From: Sulfolobus sp. E5-1-F
GTDB lineage: Archaea; Thermoproteota; Thermoprotei_A; Sulfolobales; Sulfolobaceae
Direction of reading: 5' to 3'
Assembly: GCF_009601705.1 (NCBI RefSeq)
Contig: NZ_CP045687.1
Coordinates: 1,586,001-1,650,000, forward strand
DNA: 64,000 nt
Shown here piece after piece: positions 28,919-36,720 of this stretch. A program made the position numbers and the translations under genes. Every line of letters begins with the position of its first letter. Within the stretch, counting starts at the first letter, position 1. The notes beneath the pieces are model-generated. The model had not been told where the DNA came from, did no database searches, and was given only the letters and a program-made list of their open reading frames with translations.

Positions 28919-29609
28919 TACATATGATTAGAGATTAGAAGAGTTAGAGAGTCAAGCTGTTAGAGGTCCTCTGTTAAGAGATTAGATAGAATAGCAGCTT
29001 AGAAACTTTGAAGAATAGCAGTTAGTGATGTTTGTAGGATACAGAGCTGTTTAGAAATAATTAGGTTCAGGTTAGGGAGTTAGTTTAGAAGTAAGAATTT
29101 AGGTAAGTATAGTCAGAAAGCAGAAGAAGAGATAGATTAGTCAAGAAAAAATAGAGTAAGTAAAGCTGCAGAAAGCAGATTTGTTTTAGAAAAACCTATG
29201 TAGATTCTTAAAAAAGAGAATTTGAGAGTTAAGAGAAAGTAGGATAGTTTTGGTTAGTGCGTTAGAAGTAAAGAGAAAAGAGAGGAAGAAGCAGAAGCAA
29301 AGAGAAAGTAGTTTTGAAGAGTTAGTCGGATTAGAAAGAGTTGTAAAAAAGCAGAGTTAGTTAGACAGAAGATTTGTAAAGCGATTGGCAGCAAAAACAA
29401 AACAGAGACAGATAAAAAGAAAATGAAGTAGTTGAAGAGAAGATGATTTGTAAAGCAAAAGCAAAAACAGAGACAGAAGAGTAGAGATTTGCAAAGCAAA
29501 AAGAGAGAGCAAAAGAGAGATTTGTTAGTAAAGATAGAGTAAAGTTAGAAGTGAGTTAGAAAAGAAGCAGAGAAACAAAGTTAGAAAGAGAAAAGAGAGT
29601 TTTAGGGGC

Positions 29610-29624
29610 CGGGCGAATAGCCCG
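29610..29624. other. second hairpin of the origin-like region
   Basis: CGGGC and GCCCG around GAATA, at the end of the purine-rich stretch. Short; functional meaning unknown. Confidence 0.35.
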
Positions 29625-29847
29625 AAATTGAAGTTAGAAATTTTTGATAGAGAGTAAGAGAAAAATAAAAGAGAGGGGGAATATAGATGAAGCGCGGAGC
29701 ATCCAGTAACATTGAGTAACATATTCGTAGCATTCAGTTATAATAAGTAAAAGTTCAACCGCATTGAATAGTTTATAGTATATAATTGCAACTATCTGTA
29801 GCATTTTGTGAGGTATTTAAACTTTTAAATATATTATATAAGAGAGC

Positions 29848-30270
29848 ATGAGTGAAAGTAATTTAAATCAAGCAAATCAAAATTCTGATAATAAACAAGA
29901 AATAGAAAAAAAGAAAGAAAAGAAAAAGAAAGCTAAGGAAAATGAAAAAGAAATAGTATTAATACTTCCAGATAAAGCTAAAACATTTAAAGCTAAAGTA
30001 GAAAATTGTATAATTCTTATTCTTAAAAGTGTTGATATTATAAATGAGAAAGATCTTATAACTAGACTTATTTTAGAATGCGAAACTGCTAAAGAATATT
30101 TTAAGAAAACACAAGATGTCGGTTATCTGAGGATAATCTTATGGAAGATGGCACGAAAGGGAATAATAAAAAGGGCAAGAATCCTGGGTGACGGAAGAAG
30201 AAGATACTATTTATTGCCAGAAAAACTGGAACAGCTGAAGGACAGAATTATGCAGGGGCCAGGGGAATAA
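29848..30270 (+). CDS. 140-residue basic wHTH-like protein
   Basis: Polar N-terminus with a lysine-rich tract (residues about 20-35), then a helical domain with a winged-helix look (DLITRLILECETAKEYF, VGYLRIILWKMARKGIIKRA, wing GDGRRRYYLLPEKLEQL). TATA-like TTTAAATATATT lies about 25 nt upstream, so the mRNA may be nearly leaderless. Tail-to-tail with the TraG-like gene, overlapping by 23 bp. Probable DNA-binding plasmid regulator. Confidence 0.65.
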   Translation: MSESNLNQANQNSDNKQEIEKKKEKKKKAKENEKEIVLILPDKAKTFKAKVENCIILILKSVDIINEKDLITRLILECETAKEYFKKTQDVGYLRIILWKMARKGIIKRARILGDGRRRYYLLPEKLEQLKDRIMQGPGE

Positions 30271-33200
30271 CATAATCTGCGCCGCCCATGTCTATTCTTA
30301 AGTTAAGCTCCTTAACGTATACGTTTTTTATCATGTCCTGCCCCCTTGAAAATCTCTGCAGCATTTCTATATATTCGCTATCAATGTAGTATTTATTATC
30401 GTTTATTTGTACTAAGTATTTGCTATCCTCTCTGCCAATTATATCTATGATCAAATCCTTCAGCGTTATCCTTGTTAACTGGGGAGTTAACTCTGGGCCT
30501 TTTGTACTTTCCTTACTTTTGTCTGGTCCCTCTGTAAACTGGGGAGTTAGTTCCAGTCTTTCATTAACAGTTTTAATCTCAGCTGGTCCCTTTTCGTTTC
30601 CATCGTTATTATTAGTAATAATATTTTCACTTTGCTCTCTCTCTTGTTCATTTCCAGTAAACTCCCCAGTTTTTGCAGGATTTTCTAGTTTTTTGTTCTG
30701 TTTTTTCGCCGTAAACTCCCCAGTTTCTATCTTCTTCTTTTCCTTCCCTTTCATTCTTACAGAAAATATCTTTACTTTATTCTTATAATCTTGCGGAATA
30801 CTTTGATCCTGCATGAAGCTATCATAGATCTCTTTCAGTTTTGCAAATTTATCTTCGCTAGTCCAAATGTGAATCTCTTTAAATAAGTTCATAATTGGGA
30901 TATACTTCTGCATATTTCTTCTGACTTGCTCAGGATGAACTTCTATTTCGTTAGGCGATTCAATTTCTATAGCAATCGCTTCGTTATAGTGGGGTCTGAA
31001 TGTGCTTTTATCAACTAGAAACGCTACCAGGTCTGGTCTTATATCGCCCTCCTGCTTGCCTCTTACAACCGTGTAGCCTTTTTCTAGATATTTAGTCATC
31101 ACTCTCATAGCAATCTTTCTACCTTCTTCGTTATCTACAATTCCTTTCAATCTGAACAGCCCGCGATTGTATTGCAGTTTTAGTTTGTTTCCAATTTTTT
31201 CAGTTGTTATATACTGATCTTGTTGCAATCTCGCGATAATTTCCCTCAGTTTTTCTCTGTCAATTCCCAAATCTTTTAATAAATCAGCCTGGAACGTCAT
31301 ATGTTCAGGTGATTTCCATATATAATATAGGATATATTGTTCCAAAGGCTTCGGCACTTCGCAATATCTTAGCACAGGGTTCAGCATTGTCTTCGAATCT
31401 TTCTTCTCAATTTTAGGTGTAAATTTCTCAGCAGTTTTTTGGGCTAACTGCTTAGCGTTACCTTCAGAGCCAACCTTATCTACCCTGTCTATCAGAACTT
31501 TCACTGGCGCAGTCTTTTCGCCCGGCCTTGCTCTCATAAATACTACTGCCTCACCAACCGATAAGTTGGGGACTACTTCGCTAAGTTCTTCGCTAAATGC
31601 TCTATCTAATTTTATTGCTAATTCCTGCCCCCTGGGGCTGCTTTGTGCCATAATGAATTTCACGTTAGTATTTGATAGTACATGCTCCAAAACTCCTGCC
31701 TCTTCTAATTGCGCCAGGTTCTGATTCGCCATTATAAGATGCATTCCGTACTTTCGTGCCTCAGCTAGGATTTCACTTATATAAGGCAGATGAGCGACAT
31801 TCTGGAATTCATCTATATAAGTCAGGATTGGCATTCTATCAGAAGTCTTGATGCTCCTCTGTAAAACGTGGTAAAATAATGATGTTATTATAGAAGCCTG
31901 AACTAAATAACTAGGAATCTCGCCTAGCTTGTTTTTCCCTGTATCAAACAACACTAATACGTTGTCTTTCAATATTTCGTCCCAATTGATAGTAGAAGGT
32001 CCAGTTACCTTCTTCAATATTTCATTCTCTACAAATGGCTTAAGTCTGCTCAGCAAAGATATGAACGATTGGGCGGGCATCTGCTGAAGTGCTTCTACCT
32101 CTTTTTCAAACACCTCGTCGTTTATGTCTAAGTCAAGTTCTTCATTACGCAACGCTAAAACCAGTTCGTAAATGTCTGAAAGTATGGGGTTGTCAGTTTT
32201 TTCGTAAAGCTTCGTAAGAAGAACTTGGAATATGTACTTTACGTTCACTGCAGTCTCTACTAGGCCTAACATTTTTTCGAGAATAGCAGTAGCAATTGAT
32301 ACACCTAGCGAAATGTTATCTTTTCTGTTCTCGAAAACGTTCGGCAATTGCAGAGGATTAATTGCGAAGTTTGGTATAGAAGCGTCAAAATAATAATCAG
32401 CATAAATTGAAAGATCTCTAGCCAAGTCATGGTTTGGGTCTATAACAACTTGAGCTTTCTTCTTGTTAGTCAGTTTTTTCATTTCTACAACAAGCTTCGT
32501 AATTGTTGTTGACTTACCAGACCCAGTAGCTCCTACGATATAAAGATGCCGATAGAAATCTTCTAAATCAAGTCTGAAAGGCGTACCATCTTCCAGGTGA
32601 CCGATCATTATGTCATGTCTTTCAACTGTAGTTAACGGCAACTGAGCAGATCTAGAAAATTCAATTTTTACTACAGAAGGATTAGGTACTATAACTAGTG
32701 TCGGTAGCGAAGATCTGTTCATGTTTAACCACAGGGTTTGGTATAGAGATGGAAACGTAGGAAGCTTAGGCGGTATATACAATATATTATATATTGCTTT
32801 CTCTCTTCTCTTCCTCAAGAAATAGAAATCTAGCAAGTAATTTCCTAGAATAGCATTTCCGTCAGTCCTTACTGGGAAATTAACATACTGTTTAAACTCA
32901 TCAGCAAGCAATAAAACCCTGCTTCTATCGGATCCTAAAATTGCAACCCTCAGATAAAACAGATCTTCCCTCATTTTGTTGCGTATAATCTGAGCTTCAG
33001 CATCGATATCTTCTGATGGTACATTGTACTTTTGTCTTGATTTTTTTATTGCCAACAATCTGTTCATGTGTTTTGTATGTAGACCCCTTAGACGATTGTC
33101 CAACACAGCCCACACTAAAAGCCCATCACCTTTTTCGAAGTCGTTCAAGAAGCTGTGTAAATCATGAACCTCTAAGGGATATGGAAAATCTCTTTCTTTC

Positions 33201-33424
33201 TTCAGCAAAAATTCAACGTAATATTGGAAACTGGGGAGTTTTTTCGCTTCATTTATTCCGAAATATTGCGCTAAGGATTGTTTAGCAGTTATCGTATTAA
33301 CGTAAAAATGCAGATATTTCTCACCTTGATAATATAGCACTCCGAATGTTCTTCCTAGAAGATTTATCAGACTAACTTTAGAATAATCAATATCTACCCT
33401 GGGATAAAGCTCATACCACCTCAT
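30248..33424 (-). CDS. TraG/VirD4-HerA-type conjugation ATPase
   Basis: 1058 residues, similar in size and motifs to the TraG-like protein of pNOB8-type plasmids. Walker A YIVGATGSGKSTT (residues 298-306), Walker B ILTYIDEFQNV (about 534-541), then ARKYGMHLIMANQNLAQ as in HerA/VirD4 sensors. Likely motor or coupling ATPase that moves DNA to the transfer channel. No clear membrane anchor; the small two-helix gene upstream (33421) may supply it. A C-terminal extension (about 700-1058) carries a low-complexity linker with TGEFT and LTPQFT/LTPQL segments, each encoded by a plasmid motif copy. Confidence 0.88.
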   Translation of the reverse strand: MRWYELYPRVDIDYSKVSLINLLGRTFGVLYYQGEKYLHFYVNTITAKQSLAQYFGINEAKKLPSFQYYVEFLLKKERDFPYPLEVHDLHSFLNDFEKGDGLLVWAVLDNRLRGLHTKHMNRLLAIKKSRQKYNVPSEDIDAEAQIIRNKMREDLFYLRVAILGSDRSRVLLLADEFKQYVNFPVRTDGNAILGNYLLDFYFLRKRREKAIYNILYIPPKLPTFPSLYQTLWLNMNRSSLPTLVIVPNPSVVKIEFSRSAQLPLTTVERHDIMIGHLEDGTPFRLDLEDFYRHLYIVGATGSGKSTTITKLVVEMKKLTNKKKAQVVIDPNHDLARDLSIYADYYFDASIPNFAINPLQLPNVFENRKDNISLGVSIATAILEKMLGLVETAVNVKYIFQVLLTKLYEKTDNPILSDIYELVLALRNEELDLDINDEVFEKEVEALQQMPAQSFISLLSRLKPFVENEILKKVTGPSTINWDEILKDNVLVLFDTGKNKLGEIPSYLVQASIITSLFYHVLQRSIKTSDRMPILTYIDEFQNVAHLPYISEILAEARKYGMHLIMANQNLAQLEEAGVLEHVLSNTNVKFIMAQSSPRGQELAIKLDRAFSEELSEVVPNLSVGEAVVFMRARPGEKTAPVKVLIDRVDKVGSEGNAKQLAQKTAEKFTPKIEKKDSKTMLNPVLRYCEVPKPLEQYILYYIWKSPEHMTFQADLLKDLGIDREKLREIIARLQQDQYITTEKIGNKLKLQYNRGLFRLKGIVDNEEGRKIAMRVMTKYLEKGYTVVRGKQEGDIRPDLVAFLVDKSTFRPHYNEAIAIEIESPNEIEVHPEQVRRNMQKYIPIMNLFKEIHIWTSEDKFAKLKEIYDSFMQDQSIPQDYKNKVKIFSVRMKGKEKKKIETGEFTAKKQNKKLENPAKTGEFTGNEQEREQSENIITNNNDGNEKGPAEIKTVNERLELTPQFTEGPDKSKESTKGPELTPQLTRITLKDLIIDIIGREDSKYLVQINDNKYYIDSEYIEMLQRFSRGQDMIKNVYVKELNLRIDMGGADYVIPLAPA
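30475..30549. repeat. two plasmid motif copies in traG-like gene
   Basis: TTAACTGGGGAGTTAA at 30475-30490 and TAAACTGGGGAGTTAG at 30535-30549. On the coding (minus) strand they encode LTPQL and LTPQF. Confidence 0.85.
30658..30727. repeat. two plasmid motif copies in traG-like gene
   Basis: TAAACTCCCCAGTTTT at 30658-30673 and TAAACTCCCCAGTTTC at 30712-30727. On the coding (minus) strand both encode TGEFT, i.e. the opposite orientation and a different frame from the pair at 30475-30549. Confidence 0.85.
33227..33242. repeat. plasmid motif copy in traG-like gene
   Basis: GAAACTGGGGAGTTTT, encoding KLPSF near residue 63 of the ATPase, a third reading frame for the same DNA word. Confidence 0.8.
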
Positions 33425-33687
33425 TTCATCACCACCGCAACTAAAATTACTACTGCAAATAATACTATTACAGCCGAAACATATTTTCTAAAAGCAGTAA
33501 ACATATGAGACGTCAAATACGTCAAAAGAACTGCCAGAAATATAAGAATGATGGGACTCAATTCTTCTGCTTGCATTTGCGTTAGTCCTAAGTATTTTGC
33601 TAGAAATGTGGTTATATACTGTAAAATTTCATTGTACGCTTTATATATCATACCCAGTACATTGATAGATATCATCACCTGAATCAA
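33421..33687 (-). CDS. two-helix membrane protein before traG-like gene
   Basis: 88 residues (ATG 33675 is a shorter alternative after the TTG 33687 start). Two strong membrane segments (SPIILIFLAVLLTYLTSHMF and YVSAVIVLFAVVILVAVVM) and a helical N-terminus. Its stop overlaps the ATG of the ATPase gene (4 nt), so the two are translated together. A membrane anchor or partner for the VirD4-like ATPase is likely. Confidence 0.7.
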   Translation of the reverse strand: MIQVMISINVLGMIYKAYNEILQYITTFLAKYLGLTQMQAEELSPIILIFLAVLLTYLTSHMFTAFRKYVSAVIVLFAVVILVAVVMK

Positions 33688-33757
33688 GGAAAATACTTAA
33701 ATATGAGGACCCGAAATTTTCCTAATACCTTTGAATGATAACGCCATTAAAACCACC

Positions 33758-33885
33758 TCAACTTATCATCCTCTCAATAACTTTCCTAACCTTATCCTTC
33801 ACGTCAGAGATCTGAGCAATAACCTCATCGTCAATAACTTTGTTAAGTAGTCGATATTCTTTTGAGTGCTTAATACCTCAGTCAT
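33758..33885 (-). pseudogene. small ORF with an apparent 1-nt deletion
   Basis: ATG 33885 overlaps the stop of the preceding small gene. It reads MTEVLSTQKNIDYL and would then continue as NKVIDDEVIAQISDVKD to a stop at 33758-33760 only if one A is restored near 33842. As written the frame stops after 28 codons. The helical C-terminal part is protein-like. Either a frameshifted 42-residue gene or a sequence error. Confidence 0.35.
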
Positions 33886-34057
33886 TTCCTCTCACCTGGG
33901 ATATTAAGTAATCTATTAGGGATTCTTTGGCTTTCGTTAGGTATTCGTATGCCTCATCATCGTAGCTCATTGCAACCTTCATAGCCTCATTAATGTGATA
34001 GATTGCTGTGATGATTTCTAGTAGTTCATTACCATTAACTTGTCTCTGTGCCTGCAT
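33878..34057 (-). CDS. 59-residue helical plasmid protein
   Basis: ATG 34057 to TGA 33878. Mostly helical (NELLEIITAIYHINEAMK, then DEAYEYLTKAKESLIDYLI). Starts 3 nt after the SWIM-protein stop and overlaps the next small ORF. No family recognised; leftward operon with the SWIM protein. Confidence 0.5.
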   Translation of the reverse strand: MQAQRQVNGNELLEIITAIYHINEAMKVAMSYDDEAYEYLTKAKESLIDYLISQVRGND

Positions 34058-34060
34058 TCT

Positions 34061-34381
34061 TCATCCCCAGCTCGCTATGTCCTCTTCTATCTTCATTAGT
34101 TCGTTTCTTGTCTTCTCTACTTCCTCCTTAACCTTAGCATCATTTAATAACTGCTTTAGAGTTTCGATGTGCCAGCAGTGTCTTCTAAATGTGTATCCTT
34201 CGCAATCACAGGAAGCTTTAACAGTCTTCAGAGTTAGAGGATCTATTACTAACCTCGTATAGTGGGTTAAATTTGGTCTGGACTTACTTTCTATATCTGC
34301 ACTTACGATTATTCCTTCACCAAAATTGTAAAAAACATCTAACCTTTTGATCGGATTTTTGGGGATTTGTGTGGAAATCAT
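34061..34381 (-). CDS. SWIM zinc-finger protein
   Basis: 106 residues. CDCEGYTFRRHCWHI matches the SWIM motif CxC-xn-CxH, preceded by the usual beta strands (HYTRLVIDPLTLKTVKASC). A helical tail follows. SWIM domains bind DNA or proteins and occur in recombination and defence proteins. Its start lies 3 bp from a module-2 operator (34384-34401), so it is probably under the same control as the divergent DUF5678-Panacea gene. Confidence 0.75.
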   Translation of the reverse strand: MISTQIPKNPIKRLDVFYNFGEGIIVSADIESKSRPNLTHYTRLVIDPLTLKTVKASCDCEGYTFRRHCWHIETLKQLLNDAKVKEEVEKTRNELMKIEEDIASWG

Positions 34382-34383
34382 GT

Positions 34384-34401
34384 TTGTTTCATATTTTTAA
34401 A
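34384..34401 (-). promoter_or_regulatory. module-2 operator, copy A (inverted)
   Basis: TTGTTTCATATTTTTAAA is the reverse complement, with one change, of the word TTTAAAAACATGAAACAA found at 34430 and 36450. It sits at the start of the SWIM gene. Confidence 0.6.
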
Positions 34402-34429
34402 CACAAAACAAGTATATAAATGTTTCTAA

Positions 34430-34447
34430 TTTAAAAACATGAAACAA
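34430..34447 (+). promoter_or_regulatory. module-2 operator, copy B
   Basis: TTTAAAAACATGAAACAA, identical to the 18 bp at 36450-36467. With copy A it frames the TATA-like AGTATATAAATG (34411-34422) in the divergent promoter. Confidence 0.65.
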
Positions 34448-34507
34448 TAAAACACGGTATAGGTAGGCAAAGTTATAGCTTTAGAAGTAAATATTTAATT
34501 TGAGAGT

Positions 34508-35098
34508 ATGTCGGAGAACATTAAGCTCGTAAGAAAGTATTTGGCAATAGATGAGAATAGGAATATTGTGGCTGAGGGTAATTCGTGGGAGGAGGTTGAG
34601 GAGATAATGAAAAAGAAGGGCTATAAAAGAAGTCAATACGATATTTTAATCGTCGTTGAAGGAAATGAGAACAAATACATCACGGGAAAAAGAGCAATTA
34701 TCCTTACAATTTTAGAATTGGCTAGGGAAAAACAAATTGTATTGTCTAAAACTAAAATACAAAAATTAGTTTTCTTAGTCCAAAAGGAATTGGGAAAGGA
34801 ATATTTTAAATTCGTACCTTATAAGTACGGCCCATGGAGCTCTGAATTAGCCGAAGAATTAGATAAATTAGTAAATGAAGGAATAGTTAAGAAGTACGAG
34901 AAGGATTCATCGAATTTCTACGAGCTTCAAACGCAGGCCGAAAAGGATAAAGAAGTAGAAAGGAAGGCAAATAAGTATATTAGTATGCCTTTAGAATACC
35001 TTCTAGCCCTTATTTATGCAAGGTATCCAGAAATGACTGAGCTGAGTGAGATAAAGGAGAAAGTTAAGGAATTTCAGAAAAGATTTAATATATTGTGA
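34508..35098 (+). CDS. DUF5678-Panacea fusion protein
   Basis: 196 residues. The N-terminal domain (residues about 8-50: KYLAIDENRNIVAEG, then KKKGYKRSQYDILIV) is clearly related to the DUF5678 protein at 25030 (shared A-[VI]-D-E-x-x-N-I, KGY and YDI). The rest (KIQKLVFLVQKELGKEYF, FVPYKYGPWSSELAEELDKL) matches the Panacea/SocA-type (DUF4065-like) domain, known as the antitoxin of many toxin-antitoxin pairs. The next gene starts 6 nt later and encodes a serine protease, so an antitoxin/effector pair is suspected. Confidence 0.75.
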   Translation: MSENIKLVRKYLAIDENRNIVAEGNSWEEVEEIMKKKGYKRSQYDILIVVEGNENKYITGKRAIILTILELAREKQIVLSKTKIQKLVFLVQKELGKEYFKFVPYKYGPWSSELAEELDKLVNEGIVKKYEKDSSNFYELQTQAEKDKEVERKANKYISMPLEYLLALIYARYPEMTELSEIKEKVKEFQKRFNIL

Positions 35099-35104
35099 AG
35101 AAAA

Positions 35105-36067
35105 ATGGAGGACATTCTTCAAAAATTATTAAATGAGATTGAGAAATCAATTTCAGACTATGAAAAAAGTTTTGGTGATAATAAAGTATTTACAATAATT
35201 CTTGCCTACCATACGGGTAGTTTCTCTCCTGCCTCAATTTCTAGGCAAGATGTAGAGGTTATCTATACTTTTTTGAAGAATAAAATGAAATTCATAGGGA
35301 ATAAAAAAGTAGAGGAATTTCATGTAATATTACATTCTAGTGGTGGAGATCCAGATGCCGCATATCAAATAGCCAGAATTATAGATAGGATAGGTAACTC
35401 TATAGCTAATTCCGTAGTTTATTGTACCCCAAGGTTTGCTAAAAGTGCTGCAACTCTTATGGCTTTAGGTGGCAATAGGATTATAATGACCGAAATAGCG
35501 GAATTAGGTCCTATAGATCCACAGATATATTTTGAAGGGCAGTGGATCTCAGCAAAGACTGTAAGGGATTCTATGAAGTATATGATTGGAACCCTACTAG
35601 ACCTTTTAAGGGAAAAAGGAGGAGAGATTAATTTTGGCAATGTACCAGGGTTGCAGCAAGTTGTGAATAGTATCGTAGATAGTATAGTTGGAAGATTTGT
35701 AGGTATAGGTGAGTACGAATCGTTAATAAGTTATATAAAGCAATTGGCTAAGGAGCTCCTCGCTCTCAGAATGTTCGAAAATCCTTCGGAAATAGATAAT
35801 ATTGTGAATAACCTCATAGAAAGGTATTCTTCACATGGGATGGTAATAGATTATCAAAAAGCTCAGCAACTGGGTTTAAGGATTGAAAAAGTAAACGATA
35901 ACATGGAAGATAAGTTATTGCAAATATACTCTAATCTCGGCAATCTATTTAAATATATAGACATGTTAGGTTCTGGAATATCAGAACAGATTAATCCCCA
36001 ATATATACCAACGTATCCCTGGAACATAGAGCATGGTATTATCTTTCTACCTTATCCAAATCAATGA
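35105..36067 (+). CDS. SDH/SppA-type serine protease (ClpP fold)
   Basis: 320 residues. The ClpP/crotonase-fold pattern FHVILHSSGGDPDAAYQIAR is followed by FAKSAATLMALGGNRIIM, with Ser114 the likely nucleophile, then AELGPIDPQI. This order is that of the SDH family (serine dehydrogenase proteinase, Pfam SDH_protease), usually linked to membrane-protein turnover. No signal peptide, so probably cytoplasmic. Encoded directly after the DUF5678-Panacea protein and likely regulated by it. Natural substrate unknown. Confidence 0.8.
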   Translation: MEDILQKLLNEIEKSISDYEKSFGDNKVFTIILAYHTGSFSPASISRQDVEVIYTFLKNKMKFIGNKKVEEFHVILHSSGGDPDAAYQIARIIDRIGNSIANSVVYCTPRFAKSAATLMALGGNRIIMTEIAELGPIDPQIYFEGQWISAKTVRDSMKYMIGTLLDLLREKGGEINFGNVPGLQQVVNSIVDSIVGRFVGIGEYESLISYIKQLAKELLALRMFENPSEIDNIVNNLIERYSSHGMVIDYQKAQQLGLRIEKVNDNMEDKLLQIYSNLGNLFKYIDMLGSGISEQINPQYIPTYPWNIEHGIIFLPYPNQ

Positions 36068-36093
36068 AGATTAATCATAAGGGCGGTTAATTT

Positions 36094-36372
36094 TTAACTA
36101 TTAAGAATATCATAGATTTTCTTTAAATATTCGGAGATTTCCTTACCCTTATCTGTTAATCTGATTATCTTCTTACGCGGAAATTCTTGTTGTTGTTCTT
36201 CTTTGGCTAATCCTATTTCTACTAAGTAATTTACCGCATCGACTACGGTCTTTGAACCCAATTTAGTCCTCTCTATTATCTCCCTAACACTCATACCCTG
36301 GGAATCCGATAAAGCTATTAGTATTTTCTGTTCTGGGTTAAGGAACTCTCTCTGTCGCATTTCGAATTTCAA
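36094..36372 (-). CDS. wHTH regulator of module 2, leftward
   Basis: 92 residues from TTG 36372 (ATG 36360 is possible). Winged helix: NPEQKILIALSDSQGMS, recognition helix RTKLGSKTVVDAVNYLVEIG, wing FPRKKIIRLTDKGKEI. Paralogue of the module-1 regulator at 25848, sharing wing and C-terminal helix. Convergent with the protease gene, as in module 1. Confidence 0.8.
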   Translation of the reverse strand: MKFEMRQREFLNPEQKILIALSDSQGMSVREIIERTKLGSKTVVDAVNYLVEIGLAKEEQQQEFPRKKIIRLTDKGKEISEYLKKIYDILNS

Positions 36373-36449
36373 AAGGAGAAACGTTATTATTAATCTGAGC
36401 TTTCTGTTTTGAAATTAAAAAACCGAAACATTTATAGCTATGTTTAACT

Positions 36450-36467
36450 TTTAAAAACATGAAACAA
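36450..36467 (+). promoter_or_regulatory. module-2 operator, copy C
   Basis: TTTAAAAACATGAAACAA, identical to 34430-34447, ends 1 nt before the ATG of the rightward wHTH gene. A degenerate relative (AAAAAACCGAAACA) lies about 30 bp upstream. Confidence 0.65.
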
Positions 36468-36468
36468 G

Positions 36469-36720
36469 ATGCCCACTCTAAACGAGTTTGAATACCCTAT
36501 ATATTATTTAGAAATATTGAAAAGACTGAACGAACCTAAAGGCATAAGACAATTAGAAAAAGAGACTGGGCTTAATTATCATAAAATATACAACGCATTA
36601 AAAAACCTGGAAATAGACGGAATAGTATCTAGAAGAGATGCTGGAAAGGAAAAGCTGTATTATCTAACTGAAAAGGGATATGAACTTTTAAGAAAACTTA
36701 GGGTGATATTAATTGAGTAA
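36469..36720 (+). CDS. wHTH regulator of module 2, rightward
   Basis: 83 residues. Winged helix: EYPIYYLEILKRLNEPKG, recognition helix KETGLNYHKIYNALKNLE, wing GKEKLYYLTEKGYELL. Same relative position and orientation as 26247 in module 1. The operator word abuts its start codon, suggesting autoregulation. Confidence 0.8.
   Translation: MPTLNEFEYPIYYLEILKRLNEPKGIRQLEKETGLNYHKIYNALKNLEIDGIVSRRDAGKEKLYYLTEKGYELLRKLRVILIE

Larger units (their letters stand above)
28134..29847. other. origin-like non-coding region with repeats
   Basis: 1.7 kb without a convincing gene. It contains three plasmid-motif copies, one arm of a 50-bp inverted repeat, five GTAGGTCC-type direct repeats (28804-28878), a GAA-loop hairpin (28900-28918), a second hairpin (29610-29624), and a strongly purine-biased plus strand from about 28880 to 29690 with recurring ATTTGTAAAGC-like words (near 29370, 29446, 29484). 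Sulfolobus conjugative plasmids are described as having a conserved origin section between the replication-regulator genes and the conjugation genes, which is exactly this position. Replication function is inferred. Confidence 0.6.

Noticed and set aside
28616-29722. Short ORFs on both strands in the origin-like region
   Set aside because: They are low-complexity (Phe/Ser/Leu-rich) translations of a purine-skewed stretch, with no ribosome binding sites or domain-like sequence.
30475-30727. CRISPR-like array from repeated words in the TraG-like gene
   Set aside because: The repeats are 16-bp plasmid motifs in mixed orientation with irregular spacing, inside a coding sequence. No CRISPR array or cas gene is present in the window.
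33758-34057. One 98-residue gene with an in-frame TGA read through
   Set aside because: The frame is open through the TGA, but an overlapping ATGA start and a one-base frameshift explain the downstream part better, and Sulfolobales are not known for selenocysteine.
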